Shown here piece by piece: positions 8,637-19,366 of a stretch of DNA of 64,000 bases. The position numbers were made by a program, and so were the translations under genes. Positions within the stretch are counted from its first letter, which is position 1; each line of letters opens with the position of its first letter. The DNA is from Sulfurimonas sp. (GTDB lineage Bacteria; Campylobacterota; Campylobacteria; Campylobacterales; Sulfurimonadaceae), in the NCBI GenBank assembly GCA_016744115.1, contig JADGEZ010000002.1, positions 28,409-92,408 on the forward strand. The letters run 5' to 3'. The notes under the pieces were generated by a model, which did no database searches, was not told the origin of the DNA, and saw only the letters and a list, made by a program, of their open reading frames with translations.

Positions 8637-9442
8637 CTCTCCTCCCACGCCTGAGTTTTTAAAATTTTTCCATCATCAAATTGTTTTAATTTAAAAGCAC
8701 TCGAACATTTTCCATCGCTTATATCCATAACAGCAATTTGAAGAATCTTTTTACATTTTTTTGGAATATCAAAGTGTCCTTTCATCCCTGTTAAAAACTG
8801 TTTTAAAGGAACTTTAGCATCCATCCCAATGATATTATCTCTACAACCACTTAAACCTATATCACTTAGGTATGCTGTTCCTCGAGATATTTGAAAATCA
8901 TCTGTACTTACATGAGTGTGCGTTCCGATAATTCCTGAGACTTCACCTTGAAGTAGCATCATCATCCCACGCTTTTCACTTGTAGCCTCTGCATGAAAAT
9001 CTATAAAAATATTTTTGACACCCTCTAATTTTAAACTCTCTACTGTAGTTTTAGCACATCTAAAAGCATTATCACACATAGGCATACTAAAGTGACCCAT
9101 AAGGTTTAAAACAGCTAGTTTTTCGCCAGATACTTCATAAACCTTACAACCAGTTCCAGGAACACCCTGGGGATAATTATGAGGGCGAAGAAGTTCATGC
9201 GTATCAAAGAGTGATAAAATGTCTTTTTTATCCCAAGTATGATTACCACCACTCATAACATCAATACCATAAGAAATTAACTCATTTGCGTTTTTTGCAG
9301 TCAAACCAAAACCGTGAGAAGCATTTTCATAATTTGCTATGATAAAATCAATTTTATATTCTTCTTTAATTTTGGCGAGATATATCTTTAGCATATCTCG
9401 TCCAGGGCGACCTACAATATCACCTATGAAAGCTATTCTCAT
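8633..9442 (-). CDS. ymdB: YmdB-family metallophosphoesterase
   Basis: The 269-residue protein matches the TIGR00282/YmdB family in length and motifs: GDIVGRPGR at the N-terminus, NYENASHG, GGNHTWD, DFHAEATSEK and GTHTHVSTDD supply the metal-binding Asp, Asn and His residues. Bacillus YmdB is a cyclic-nucleotide phosphodiesterase that influences biofilm and motility choice; the substrate here is unknown. Its ATG overlaps the end of mfd by one base, so the two genes are translationally coupled at the end of the long minus-strand run. Confidence 0.9.
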   Translation of the reverse strand: MRIAFIGDIVGRPGRDMLKIYLAKIKEEYKIDFIIANYENASHGFGLTAKNANELISYGIDVMSGGNHTWDKKDILSLFDTHELLRPHNYPQGVPGTGCKVYEVSGEKLAVLNLMGHFSMPMCDNAFRCAKTTVESLKLEGVKNIFIDFHAEATSEKRGMMMLLQGEVSGIIGTHTHVSTDDFQISRGTAYLSDIGLSGCRDNIIGMDAKVPLKQFLTGMKGHFDIPKKCKKILQIAVMDISDGKCSSAFKLKQFDDGKILKTQAWEES

Positions 9443-12432
9443 TACAGTACCTTTGGCTTGTTATTTCTCAGATAGAATAGACTTGATTTTATAATGTCAT
9501 CATCATCTTTTGAATCTGCTTTTATACTTTCTTTGGAATCATTAAAGTATGTAAAAGTTATGTTTTGTCCGTAATTGGAAATAGACTTAATATCTTTTTT
9601 TAATGCAAGAAGCTTAATTACCATCAGTTCTATAAACTGTTTTGTTGGCGTATTTAACTCTCCAAACCTGTCTATAAGTTCTTCTTCAATCTCATAAATT
9701 TCAACGCTATTTTCACATTGAGATAATCGTCTATATATATCAAGGCGTAATCTATCTTCATTGACAAGCTCATCGGATATATAGGCAGAAATTGTAAGTT
9801 TTATATCTACTTTTACTTTTTTATTCTCTTTTGTATTACTTAATTCTTTTATGGCATCTTCTAACATTCTAAGGTAAAGCGAATACCCTATGTTTTTTAT
9901 ATGACCACTTTGGGCATCACCTACTAAGTTACCTCCACCTCGTATCTCTAAATCATGATGTGCTAAAACAGAACCAGAACCTAAAAAAGAGTTTGACTCA
10001 AGGGCAAGAAGCCTTTTTTTTGCATCATCTGTGAGAAGTTCTTTACTCTTAACAATAAAATAAGCAAAACCCTCAACATGTCCACGACCAACACGACCAC
10101 GAAGCTGATGTAAGTCTGCCATTCCAAACCTATCAGCACCATCTATCAAAATAGTATTTACATTTGGCATGTGGATACCTGATTCGATAATACTTGTCGC
10201 TATCATCAAGTCATACTCCCCTGCTTCAAATTTAAGTAACTCTTTTTCCGTTTGAACTGCTGGAATTTTTGAATGCAGCATAATCACTCTTAAATCAGGA
10301 AGAAGTGCTTTTAGCTCTCCTAACTTTATAGGCATATGCTCAATAGAATTATGCACATAAAAAACTTGTCCGCCACGGCGTAATTCTCTTAAAATTACTT
10401 CTTTCACAAGTTTTTCTTCATACTCTTTAACAAAGGTTCTCACACCCTGTCTCTCACTTGGAGCATTTAAGAGTTGAGACATAGTTTTTATAGAACTAAG
10501 GGCTTGGTTAAGGGAGCGAGGTATTGGAGTGGCACTCATGCTTAAAATATGCACATTATGATATAACTCTTTAATCTTCTCTTTTTGCTTGACTCCAAAC
10601 TTATGTTCTTCATCTACTATCACAAGCCCTAGTTTTTTAAACTCTAAACTAAAGAGTGAATGAGTTCCTACTACTGCGTCAATCTCTCCTGAGGCTAGTC
10701 CTTTAATAATATTGTTTTTATCTTTTGTGCTTACAAATCTATCAAGCTTAGCAACTCGAATCCCTAAGGCATCAAACCTTTCAAATAAAGAGCGATGATG
10801 CTGTGAAGAAAGCAGTGTTGTTGGAACGATAAGGGCTGTTTGGTATCCTGACTTGTAAGAGGCGAAAATAGCATTCATTGCAACTTCTGTTTTACCAAAA
10901 CCTACATCACCACTTAATAATCTATCCATAATGTGTCCAGAAGAAACTTGTCCTAGTATCTCATTTATAGACTGAGTTTGATCTTGTGTATATTCAAATC
11001 CACTCAAGACTTGAAACTCTTTTAACTCTTTTTTATTTACTCTTATTTTAGGTGCTTTTATCAAAGCTCTTGACGCTGCAATATTTAAAATAGTTCCTGC
11101 AATCTCAAAAAGACGCTTTTTAACTTTTTCTTTTAACTTAGCAAAGCTTCCTTTACCTAGTCTATCAAGGACTGGGGTTGAACCCCCTGCTGCAATGTAA
11201 CGGTCGATAAAATCAAGATTTTCAACAGGAAGTAAAATTTTATCATCGCCGATATATTTAATAACTATAAAATCTTTAATCCCTCCAAGAATTTCCATTT
11301 GTTCAATATTTTCAAAAATACCAACACCATAATCTTCGTGGACTAGATAATCACCCTTTTTTAAATCATCTAATAAAATAGCAGATTTTCTTCGTCGTCT
11401 TTTTTTATCAGGTTTATTTAAAGATATAACTAACTCTTCTTTGGAGATAATATTTAAAATATAAGGTGCATAAACCTGTTTAATATCTTTTAAATCAAAA
11501 AGACCCATCTGTTTCATAACAGCTTTATTGGCTGCGATTATAGTGATTTTTTTATTTTTATGAGCTTTAATAAGGGAGTGAATATCTACTACTGCTAAAT
11601 CTTTATAATCATCACTTTGCTCTAATATTTCTGCGTCAAAAAATTCTCGTGAAACTTGGGGTTCATTGATGCCATAAGCGTCTATAAGAAGTGAATCAAG
11701 ATTTTTACAAAGAAGAATTTTTTTATCTTGTAAAAAATTAAAAGCCTTATCTTGAAGATGCCATAAACCTAGAGATGCTATATCTTTAAGCATCGCATCA
11801 AATTCTGAGACTTGTATTTTTTTATTTAAAGCATTAAAACTCTCTTCATCTAAAGAGTAAAAAGCACTTGTTACTTCAAAGGCTTCTAAATCATCCCCTA
11901 AGGTTATTTGTGATTCTAATTCAAAAAGTTTTATTTGCTCTATTGTTTCATCAAAGAGTGATATTCTTATAGGATTTTTATTTGAGGGAACATATATATC
12001 AATAATATCTCCACGAAAAGATATTTCACCCTCTACTTGAACCATATCTACAAAGGTATATCCCCAAAATAGCATCTGCTCCTTAAAACTTTTTAAATTA
12101 ATTTCTGAGCCAAACTCTATAGTTTGTGATTGAAGTAAATCTGACGAGGGAAGATGAAAGAGCAGTGTTTTAAGAGGTGAAATTACTAGTGGTTTTTTCT
12201 TTTGTTTATAATAAAATCTAAGCTTAGAAAAAAGTTCATGCAACTCTTCTTTATACACACGCAAGTCATCCCCATAACTTGGACGAAAATCTGGAAAAAC
12301 TATTACCTCTTGATTAAAAAAATTAGCTACATTCTCTAAGTCTAGTGCCTCTTTAAAATCTTCACAGATAAGAAGTTGTGTATCGAACTTCCTAACTCTT
12401 TTGTAGTATTGGAAAAAGGCACTTTTTGACAT
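9442..12432 (-). CDS. mfd: Transcription-repair coupling factor Mfd
   Basis: Mfd removes RNA polymerase stalled at DNA lesions and recruits UvrA. The N-terminal UvrB-like modules (about 1-300) lead into the RNA-polymerase-interacting domain (GDYLVHEDYGVGIF, about 365). The RecG-like translocase has Walker A GDVGFGKT (about 510), DEEH (about 607) and GRVGRGHVEG. The C-terminal TRCF domain closes the protein. At 996 residues it is shorter than E. coli Mfd (1148), as is usual in this phylum, and no domain appears broken. It lies 8 nt after the bactofilin gene. Confidence 0.96.
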   Translation of the reverse strand: MSKSAFFQYYKRVRKFDTQLLICEDFKEALDLENVANFFNQEVIVFPDFRPSYGDDLRVYKEELHELFSKLRFYYKQKKKPLVISPLKTLLFHLPSSDLLQSQTIEFGSEINLKSFKEQMLFWGYTFVDMVQVEGEISFRGDIIDIYVPSNKNPIRISLFDETIEQIKLFELESQITLGDDLEAFEVTSAFYSLDEESFNALNKKIQVSEFDAMLKDIASLGLWHLQDKAFNFLQDKKILLCKNLDSLLIDAYGINEPQVSREFFDAEILEQSDDYKDLAVVDIHSLIKAHKNKKITIIAANKAVMKQMGLFDLKDIKQVYAPYILNIISKEELVISLNKPDKKRRRRKSAILLDDLKKGDYLVHEDYGVGIFENIEQMEILGGIKDFIVIKYIGDDKILLPVENLDFIDRYIAAGGSTPVLDRLGKGSFAKLKEKVKKRLFEIAGTILNIAASRALIKAPKIRVNKKELKEFQVLSGFEYTQDQTQSINEILGQVSSGHIMDRLLSGDVGFGKTEVAMNAIFASYKSGYQTALIVPTTLLSSQHHRSLFERFDALGIRVAKLDRFVSTKDKNNIIKGLASGEIDAVVGTHSLFSLEFKKLGLVIVDEEHKFGVKQKEKIKELYHNVHILSMSATPIPRSLNQALSSIKTMSQLLNAPSERQGVRTFVKEYEEKLVKEVILRELRRGGQVFYVHNSIEHMPIKLGELKALLPDLRVIMLHSKIPAVQTEKELLKFEAGEYDLMIATSIIESGIHMPNVNTILIDGADRFGMADLHQLRGRVGRGHVEGFAYFIVKSKELLTDDAKKRLLALESNSFLGSGSVLAHHDLEIRGGGNLVGDAQSGHIKNIGYSLYLRMLEDAIKELSNTKENKKVKVDIKLTISAYISDELVNEDRLRLDIYRRLSQCENSVEIYEIEEELIDRFGELNTPTKQFIELMVIKLLALKKDIKSISNYGQNITFTYFNDSKESIKADSKDDDDIIKSSLFYLRNNKPKVL

Positions 12433-12440
12433 TTATTATC

Positions 12441-12845
12441 TTAAGAAGAGGCTATTTTTTTCGTTGTTGAGATTGCAGGTTGAATATTTTTGACAATACT
12501 ATTACCTTCAAACACACCTTTAGACTCAATGACAAGTTCAGATGCTTCTATAGTTCCACTTATTCTTCCAGAAGCTTTTATCTCAACTTTTTCAGCACTC
12601 ACTGTACCCTCAATAAAACCTTGTACGACAAGTCTTTTTGCTGTAAGTTCACCTTTGATATGACCATTTTTTCCAATATTTATCTCATTTTGAGAATTAA
12701 TCGAACCTTCAAACTTTCCATCTACATATAAGTTACATGTAAGAATCATTTCCCCTTTGATGGATGAGCCAACTGTGATGATAGTTGTGCTCGAGTCGGA
12801 TTTGTTACTCTCACGTTTGCTGTCGCCATTATTAAAGATTGCCAT
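12441..12845 (-). CDS. ccmA: Bactofilin (polymer-forming cell-shape protein)
   Basis: The 134-residue protein is a beta-helical bactofilin: TIITVGSSIKGEM begins the core, followed by repeated short strands (NLYVDGKFEGSI, HIKGELTA, FIEGTVSA, RISGTIEA). Bactofilins polymerise without nucleotide and position wall enzymes. In Helicobacter pylori CcmA acts with the M23 peptidases Csd1 and Csd2 to give helical shape. Here the gene overlaps the upstream M23 gene by 100 nt in another frame. The overlapped part encodes the conserved start of the core, so the overlap is not a start-site error. Confidence 0.92.
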   Translation of the reverse strand: MAIFNNGDSKRESNKSDSSTTIITVGSSIKGEMILTCNLYVDGKFEGSINSQNEINIGKNGHIKGELTAKRLVVQGFIEGTVSAEKVEIKASGRISGTIEASELVIESKGVFEGNSIVKNIQPAISTTKKIASS

Positions 12846-13702
12846 GGTATTTTCTTTTCCTTTTCAAATATTTCATTGTAGTTTTGTGCATTCCATTTTA
12901 TGAACCAAAATGGGTTTACCGGTCTTGACATGAACCTCACTTCATAGTGTAAATGAGGTCCATTGCTTGTACCAGAATTACCTGTATATGCGATTAAATC
13001 TCCCTTCCTAACAAAAGTACCTGATTTTATCACAACTTTGTTTAAATGTCCATATAAGGTCTTAAATCCATAATTATGTTTTAAAATAACTAATCTTCCG
13101 TAACCACTTTTTGTATGTTTACCTGCAAATTCAACCATTGCATCAGCTGTTGCATATATGGGTGTTTTCATTCTAGCTCTCATATCTGTACCACGATGAA
13201 ATTCTTTTCTTAAAAGTATTGGATGTTTTCTATAGCCATACTTACTCGTAATTCCAAGATATTTTATAGGGGAGCCACTTGGTATGAATTGCAAAAGTGT
13301 AATCATATCTTTTGAGGTTAATTTTGCTATATCAACTCTCTTTTTTAAGGGCATGTCTTCTTGAGGTGAAAGTCCCATAAGAGATTCAATTTCAGTGAGA
13401 GAATCTGATATTTTATCTAACTCTTTTTTTTTATTTTCAAACTTATTTTGTGCATTTTTGATATTTTTACTTAAAGTTTTATTTTGCCCTTGTAACTTTG
13501 TAAAACTCTTCTGTTCACTCAAGCGTTTCACCTCAATAGCATCAACCTCATTGTTTAAATATAAAATTGCCGCTAAAGATATCAAACCTACAAATCCAAA
13601 AAATAAACCTGCATATAAAATTGCTTGTTTGACGAAATGATGGAGGTTGTACTGTTTTACTCCATTATCATCATGTATTGTAACTGTAAAGTGACTATCC
13701 AT
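12746..13702 (-). CDS. M23-family peptidoglycan endopeptidase (Csd1/Csd2-like)
   Basis: The 318-residue protein has one membrane segment (about 27-50), a coiled coil (about 55-105) and a C-terminal LytM/M23 domain. The zinc ligands are seen in FHRGTDMRA and HLHYEV, so it should be catalytically active and cleave peptide crosslinks in the periplasm. Its pairing with the bactofilin is the arrangement of the H. pylori cell-shape genes. It overlaps folC by 8 nt at its start and the bactofilin gene by 100 nt at its end. Which Csd paralogue it equals cannot be decided from sequence alone. Confidence 0.9.
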   Translation of the reverse strand: MDSHFTVTIHDDNGVKQYNLHHFVKQAILYAGLFFGFVGLISLAAILYLNNEVDAIEVKRLSEQKSFTKLQGQNKTLSKNIKNAQNKFENKKKELDKISDSLTEIESLMGLSPQEDMPLKKRVDIAKLTSKDMITLLQFIPSGSPIKYLGITSKYGYRKHPILLRKEFHRGTDMRARMKTPIYATADAMVEFAGKHTKSGYGRLVILKHNYGFKTLYGHLNKVVIKSGTFVRKGDLIAYTGNSGTSNGPHLHYEVRFMSRPVNPFWFIKWNAQNYNEIFEKEKKIPWQSLIMATANVRVTNPTRAQLSSQLAHPSKGK

Positions 13703-14846
13703 TATTAACCTTTAAAAATTCTTCTACTACCCTAAATGAACCAAATACTAGATACTTTTTATTTTTATCTATTTTATTAAAACTATAGTATTTTACCTTT
13801 AAAGCAGTTAAAACACTTTGAAGTTTATCCTTAGATTCTACTCTTTTATCTTCAATATTGATAATTTCTACACTTGATATAATTGGTTTTAATATATATA
13901 GCATTTCAGCATACTCTTTATCACGGTATGTATTATATATAAGCGTATACTTTTCACCCTTTAAAGCCTTTACAATCGACTGTGCTGCTAAGGGATTATG
14001 CCCAACATCTATAATTATATTCTCACTAATATGTGTTAATCTTCCAAATAATCTTGAATTATTAAAATCTTCTACCTCATATCTTATCTTAAAATATTTC
14101 AATGCACAAACACTCAACTTTAAATTATCTTCTAAGTAATTTACTAAAAATAATTCTTTTGAAATAAGGGAAATTTTTTTAAAATCTTCTTCTAATAAAA
14201 GATCATTTATTGAAAAAATATTACATTTTTTTTGCTCTATGAGTTCTTCTACTTTCTCATAAACCTCTTTATAATTTTGTTTTGCGATAATCGCATATTT
14301 TTGTATAGCATTTAATTTTTCATTTGCAATTGATTGTATGTTTGAACCTAAAAAATCTTGATGATCATAAGCTATAGGGGTAACTAAAGTTAAATCTTTA
14401 GCAAAGACAGCAGTAGCGTCATGCTCCCCACCTAGGCCAGCCTCAAGAACTACAAAATCACACTCAAAAAATACTAACATTGCTAAAAATGTTGTATATT
14501 CAAAATAACTTAAAGAGTCAGCATCATTGACACTTAAAATACTTTGTAACTTTTTATGTGCTAATTCTAAAGTAGCATCATTTACATCTGAACCATCTAA
14601 GTAGATTCTTTCATTAAACCTGGAAATATGAGGGGATGTATAATGACCTACTTTATAAGATTTCCTATAAAGAGCCGTAGCTAAAAATCTTCCCGTTGTA
14701 CCTTTAGCATTTGTACCTATGATATGAATAATCTTTTGCTTAGAAAAATTAGACTTAATCTTTTCATAAATGCGAGGCATCCTTTTATAATCAATCTCTT
14801 TATAATACAAAGGTTTAGTCTCTAAATAATCAAATAATGTTATCAC
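13695..14846 (-). CDS. folC: Bifunctional dihydrofolate/folylpolyglutamate synthase FolC
   Basis: This Mur-ligase-type enzyme adds glutamate to dihydropteroate and folates. The P-loop reads GTNAKGTTG (about 44-52), a slight variant of the usual GTNGKGS. It is followed by HYTSPHISRFNERI, the family's folate-binding segment, and by LEAGLGGEHDAT. At 383 residues it is slightly short for the family. It overlaps its upstream and downstream neighbours by 4 and 8 nt in the leuS-lptE-cyclase-folC-M23 run. Confidence 0.92.
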   Translation of the reverse strand: MITLFDYLETKPLYYKEIDYKRMPRIYEKIKSNFSKQKIIHIIGTNAKGTTGRFLATALYRKSYKVGHYTSPHISRFNERIYLDGSDVNDATLELAHKKLQSILSVNDADSLSYFEYTTFLAMLVFFECDFVVLEAGLGGEHDATAVFAKDLTLVTPIAYDHQDFLGSNIQSIANEKLNAIQKYAIIAKQNYKEVYEKVEELIEQKKCNIFSINDLLLEEDFKKISLISKELFLVNYLEDNLKLSVCALKYFKIRYEVEDFNNSRLFGRLTHISENIIIDVGHNPLAAQSIVKALKGEKYTLIYNTYRDKEYAEMLYILKPIISSVEIINIEDKRVESKDKLQSVLTALKVKYYSFNKIDKNKKYLVFGSFRVVEEFLKVNNG

Positions 14847-16390
14847 TTCTTATACGCGACCTGGTCTCTTCCATCATATTTTGCCTGATACAAATACTCA
14901 TCAGCAGACTTAATCACTCCATCAAGGCTTATATGTATTGCTCTTTCTGAAACACCCGCACTTACTGTTACATTTATTCTCTTATTTTTATACATAAACT
15001 TAGCCTTTTGAACATGTATTCTAACTTTTTGAGCAAATATAACACCCCCTTTCGTATCCGTTTCACTCAAAATAGCTAGAAACTCTTCACCTCCAAATCT
15101 ACCTATAATATCAACTGATCGTCCCTCATCTTTAATGATTTTTGCAAAGGCACTTAAAACAGCATCTCCAGCGTCATGTCCATAAGTATCATTTACGTCT
15201 TTAAATTTATCTAAGTCAAACATAACTATAGAAAAATTATGACTATACCTTTTAAATTCTTCCTCTTTAATCAGCATAAACTCATCTAAAGCTCTTTTAT
15301 TATAGAGTTTTGTTAGAAAATCTTCTCTTGATTCTTGCTTTGCTGATTTCAAATCTTTTTCAAGTTTTTTAATTTTTTTAGCCAATTGATTTATTTCACC
15401 ATTATGATCTTTTAAATCTTTACTAAGGAGTTGCGTATTTTCTTCTAAGGCTAAAGCGATAGTAAAAAGTTTTTTATGTGCAACTTTGAAATTCAATGTA
15501 TCTGATTCATTATTGGACTCTAGTTCTGATTTAATTTTTCTAATTTCAACTGTAGAATTATCAGATTTTTCAATCATATCTATAAGTCTAAGAGAAAGCT
15601 TATCTAAAACTCCATCAATAGACTCAACCATCTCTTTAACACTATCTTTATCGAGTGCTATTCTAAAAAGAATAGCCGATTTTATTTCGCTACACATATC
15701 TTGACTATCAAGTAAAGCTGGATTATTTTTTATTTTTTCACTCGTATTCGAAATTTTATCATTAGCACTTGATGCAATAGAAGGAACTAAAGAAGAGATA
15801 ATTAAAGATGATATTTCTGTTAAATTTAGCTTAGGAGAAGAACTTATTTTACCACTAGAAATATTTAAATTTTCGATACTTTTTTTCAAGTTATTTGTAT
15901 CAATATCACCAAGTGAACTTAAGGTATTTAAAAATGAATCGTTGTAAGTTGTTAAAAAATTTATCCATAACTGTCTAAATTGATCCATTTGTGCTGCACT
16001 TGGATTTGATTTTAAAAGCTCTTGTAATTTTTTGGCTAAATCACTCGCATCTTTATTATGAAGAACTTCTATAACTTGTAATATTCTTTTCATCAGTACA
16101 CTTTGTGATTCAAGTAATTCTGCATTTATCGTAGTATTCATACGGCTAAGTTTAGAAATTAAAAATCGTGTGAGTTCTTGCATATTTTTTATTCTATATT
16201 GAACAAGTTCTTTTTGCAAGTCTTTACTCATACTTTTAATGTACTTATCTACTTGATTACAGTCTTCTGTACTCGTACCTGCTTTATCCGCTTCTTTACA
16301 AAAAGCTTCTGCATAAGCATCTGGAGTTAATAATTTTCCTTCTAACTCAAGCCTTTTAACAGCTTTTTTAATAATATTTTGAATAGTCAT
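14843..16390 (-). CDS. Cytosolic GGDEF diguanylate cyclase
   Basis: The 515-residue protein has no signal or membrane segment. About 330 N-terminal residues are mostly helical, end in a coiled coil (about 290-345) and match no domain I know. The GGDEF domain (about 350-515) has an active GGEEF site and an RSVD inhibitory site five residues before it, so it should make c-di-GMP with product inhibition. It sits inside a housekeeping run, overlapping folC by 4 nt and following lptE by 29 nt. The input signal is unknown. Confidence 0.92.
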   Translation of the reverse strand: MTIQNIIKKAVKRLELEGKLLTPDAYAEAFCKEADKAGTSTEDCNQVDKYIKSMSKDLQKELVQYRIKNMQELTRFLISKLSRMNTTINAELLESQSVLMKRILQVIEVLHNKDASDLAKKLQELLKSNPSAAQMDQFRQLWINFLTTYNDSFLNTLSSLGDIDTNNLKKSIENLNISSGKISSSPKLNLTEISSLIISSLVPSIASSANDKISNTSEKIKNNPALLDSQDMCSEIKSAILFRIALDKDSVKEMVESIDGVLDKLSLRLIDMIEKSDNSTVEIRKIKSELESNNESDTLNFKVAHKKLFTIALALEENTQLLSKDLKDHNGEINQLAKKIKKLEKDLKSAKQESREDFLTKLYNKRALDEFMLIKEEEFKRYSHNFSIVMFDLDKFKDVNDTYGHDAGDAVLSAFAKIIKDEGRSVDIIGRFGGEEFLAILSETDTKGGVIFAQKVRIHVQKAKFMYKNKRINVTVSAGVSERAIHISLDGVIKSADEYLYQAKYDGRDQVAYKK

Positions 16391-16419
16391 ACCTAATCCC
16401 TTTGAAATTCTTATCTAAC

Positions 16420-16911
16420 CTAAGCACCCTCTGCTGACACTTTAGCTACAAATGCCTTAATAGCTTTTTGTGAAGAAAACTGGGTTGCCTCAAATCTTTG
16501 TTTATCTGTTATAACAGCATTAGCAGTAATTTTAAAATCATAAGTACCATAGACCTTATAATCTTGTTGTTGATTTTCATTTTTTCTATTTATCAGTAAC
16601 TCTACGCTTGTTCTATAAGAAACTACAAATCCTTGTGCATCATACTCAATGGGTGTATATATTAAGTTCCCAAGTTTTAGCCTTAAATGTGTTGTTGAGA
16701 TTTCTTTACTTACTAAAGAAGCATGAAAAACCTCTAAAACAGCTACATCAACTGCATCTTTAATAAGAACAGTATTTTCAGGGTCAATTCCAGAAATAAC
16801 TACACTTGTACTTATTTTATCTCCAAGAATTTGACGCGAATATTTAGCACTAGGCTTATATCCACAAGCTGAACAAAGTAATATTACTAAAACTACAGAT
16901 ATAAATCTCAT
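16420..16911 (-). CDS. lptE: LPS-assembly lipoprotein LptE-like
   Basis: The 163-residue protein starts with a lipoprotein signal (MRFISVVLVILLCSACG), putting the acylated Cys at about residue 16. The body is mixed alpha/beta, as in LptE, which plugs LptD and helps insert LPS in the outer membrane. Direct sequence similarity to LptE is weak. The position immediately after leuS is the strongest support, since leuS-lptE is an old linkage also found in E. coli. I chose ATG 16911 rather than TTG 16917. A generic lipoprotein is the alternative. Confidence 0.7.
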   Translation of the reverse strand: MRFISVVLVILLCSACGYKPSAKYSRQILGDKISTSVVISGIDPENTVLIKDAVDVAVLEVFHASLVSKEISTTHLRLKLGNLIYTPIEYDAQGFVVSYRTSVELLINRKNENQQQDYKVYGTYDFKITANAVITDKQRFEATQFSSQKAIKAFVAKVSAEGA

Positions 16912-16913
16912 GT

Positions 16914-19364
16914 TCAATTTTTCACCACTATATTTACAAGTTTTTTAGGAACAAGTATCTCTTTAACTATTTCCTTATTATCTAACCATTTGGCAGCTTT
17001 TTCTTTAGCAAATCTAATAATCTCATCCTTGCTCGCATCGCTAGCTATCTCAATCTCTGCCCTTCGCTTACCATTAATAGACACACCCAAAGTGACACTA
17101 TCTTCTACAAAAACCTCTTGTAAAACTATCTGAGGGTTTAAGTTATTGAGTGAAAAATATTTCTCACTTATCTCTGATGCTGTGTGAGGAATAACAGGTT
17201 CCATTATTGATGTAAGAATCCAATATCCCTCACTCCACACATCAGAATTATTCTGAGAATTGAGTGCATTCATAGCTTCCATAACACCTGCTATCATAGT
17301 ATTAAAAGTATGTTTCTCTCTAAATACATCATTGGCTCGAACTAAGGCTTCATAGACTTTTTTTCTAGCAAATTTTTCTTCCTTTGAAAGTTCATCGTGT
17401 TTAATTTTAGGAATTGTATCACTCGCAATAATATTTGAGCTTCTATCAAAAAATCTTTTAATAAACTTATAAGAACCCTCAACACCACTATCATTCCACT
17501 CTAGTTCTTGTGTTGGTGGAGCTGCAAATAGGATAAAAAGCCTTGCCGTATCTGCACCATACTTTTCTATGATAGCATCTGGATCAACTGTATTTCCCTT
17601 AGATTTAGACATTTTAGCACCATCTTTGAGAACCATACCCTGAGTAAGGAGATTATCAAAAGGTTCATCAAATTTTAAATAGCCTAAATCACGGAAAATC
17701 TTTGTGAAAAATCTTGCATACAAAAGGTGAAGCACTGCGTGTTCTATTCCTCCGATATATTGATCAACACCCATCCAGTATTTGATCTGTTCTTGTGAAA
17801 AAGCTTCCTTTTGCATATTTTCTTTTGATGCACAAAATCTTAAAAAATACCATGAAGATTGAACAAAAGTGTCCATTGTATCAGTCTCACGAATTGCATC
17901 TTTACCACACTTAGAACACTTACAGTGTTTGAAAGTTAGATGATTATCAAGTGGATTACCCTCTCCTGTAAACTCAGCATCTTGAGGTAGCGTTATAGGA
18001 AGATTTTCTTTTTTCTCCATCACTAAACTGCAATCTTCACAATGGATAAAAGGGATAGGAGCACCCCAATATCTTTGACGGCTTACACCCCAATCTTTAA
18101 GTTTGTAGTTTGTAGTTTTTTTACCAATCTTGTTTTCTTCAAAAAATTTGATAATGTTATACTGTGATTTTTTAGAATTCATACCATCAAACTCACCCGA
18201 GTTAAAAAGCTCACCAACTTCTGTATAAGCTTTACCCACTTCAGCCACATCATTAAAAGCTTTGATAACTGCATAAATATTTAAGTCGTATTTTTTCGCA
18301 AAATCATAATCTCTATCATCATGAGCAGGAACAGCCATAACAGCACCTGAACCATAATCCATGAGAACAAAATTAGCAATCCACACGGGAATAGACTTTT
18401 TTGTTAATGGGTGGATAACATTTAAGCCCAGTGATACACCCAATTTTTCTTTTTGTCTTTGTATCGAAGAGGTGGTTTTCATAGCCTTAATTTGAGTGAT
18501 TATATCTTCGCTTAAAAGCTTGTTTTCAATCATATAAGTAACGATAGCATGTTCAGGAGCAAGTGCCGTATAACTCACACCATAAATAGTATCAGGACGA
18601 GTTGTAAATACATCAAAACTCTCAAAATTAGAATTTAATTTTTCTTTTGAAGACTCATCAAAGAACAAATCAAAGGCTAAACCATTAGATTTTCCTATCC
18701 AATTATCTTGCATAGTTAAAACTTGTTTAGGCCAAGCACCCTCAAGGGTTTTGAGTGAGTCTAAAAGTTCATCAGCATATTTTGTAATTCTAAAATAGTA
18801 CTGATTCATATCTTTTTTAACTATGGGAGTATTACATCTCCAACAGCATCCATCAATGACCTGCTCATTAGCTAAAACAGTTTGATCGTGAGGACACCAG
18901 TTTAAAAGACCTTTTTCACGATAAAGTAAATCTTTTTCATACATGTCAATTATAAAAGCTTGTTCAAACTTCGTATAAAGCTCATCAGATGTAGCCATTT
19001 CACGCTCACGAGAAAATGAAAAACCAAGAGAGTAAAACTCATTTTTCATATACTCGATATTGTCATAAGTCCAGCCTTTAGGATGTGAATCATTTTTAAT
19101 CGCTGCATTTTCAGCAGGCATTCCAAAACTATCAAAACCTATGGGATGAAGTACATTAAAGTTTTGTTGTCGGTAGTATCTCGCAAAAGCATCAGAGATT
19201 GAATAGTTTCTCACATGCCCCATATGCAATCTCCCACTGGGAAACGGAAACATACTTAAAATATATTTTTTCTCTTTAGTAAAATCTTCACTTGGTTCAA
19301 AACTATTGTTTTTTTTCCAATACTCTTGCCATTTTTTTTCTATTTTTTTTGAACTATATTCCAC
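16914..19364 (-). CDS. leuS: Leucyl-tRNA synthetase
   Basis: This class I synthetase of 816 residues charges tRNA-Leu. The HIGH-type motif is HMGH (about 47-50), in [15 protein letters not shown]. The editing domain includes [11 protein letters not shown], and the KMSKS loop is at about 584. Zinc-binding Cys pairs are visible (CPHD, CCWRCN, CSKCGK). The start codon is GTG, 2 nt after the stop of the preceding gene. The downstream lptE overlaps or abuts the stop. Confidence 0.97.
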   Translation of the reverse strand: MEYSSKKIEKKWQEYWKKNNSFEPSEDFTKEKKYILSMFPFPSGRLHMGHVRNYSISDAFARYYRQQNFNVLHPIGFDSFGMPAENAAIKNDSHPKGWTYDNIEYMKNEFYSLGFSFSREREMATSDELYTKFEQAFIIDMYEKDLLYREKGLLNWCPHDQTVLANEQVIDGCCWRCNTPIVKKDMNQYYFRITKYADELLDSLKTLEGAWPKQVLTMQDNWIGKSNGLAFDLFFDESSKEKLNSNFESFDVFTTRPDTIYGVSYTALAPEHAIVTYMIENKLLSEDIITQIKAMKTTSSIQRQKEKLGVSLGLNVIHPLTKKSIPVWIANFVLMDYGSGAVMAVPAHDDRDYDFAKKYDLNIYAVIKAFNDVAEVGKAYTEVGELFNSGEFDGMNSKKSQYNIIKFFEENKIGKKTTNYKLKDWGVSRQRYWGAPIPFIHCEDCSLVMEKKENLPITLPQDAEFTGEGNPLDNHLTFKHCKCSKCGKDAIRETDTMDTFVQSSWYFLRFCASKENMQKEAFSQEQIKYWMGVDQYIGGIEHAVLHLLYARFFTKIFRDLGYLKFDEPFDNLLTQGMVLKDGAKMSKSKGNTVDPDAIIEKYGADTARLFILFAAPPTQELEWNDSGVEGSYKFIKRFFDRSSNIIASDTIPKIKHDELSKEEKFARKKVYEALVRANDVFREKHTFNTMIAGVMEAMNALNSQNNSDVWSEGYWILTSIMEPVIPHTASEISEKYFSLNNLNPQIVLQEVFVEDSVTLGVSINGKRRAEIEIASDASKDEIIRFAKEKAAKWLDNKEIVKEILVPKKLVNIVVKN

Positions 19365-19366
19365 TT

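Noticed and set aside
9442-12432. Mfd looked truncated at 996 residues
   Set aside because: All domains and motifs are present in order; shorter Mfd is normal for this phylum.
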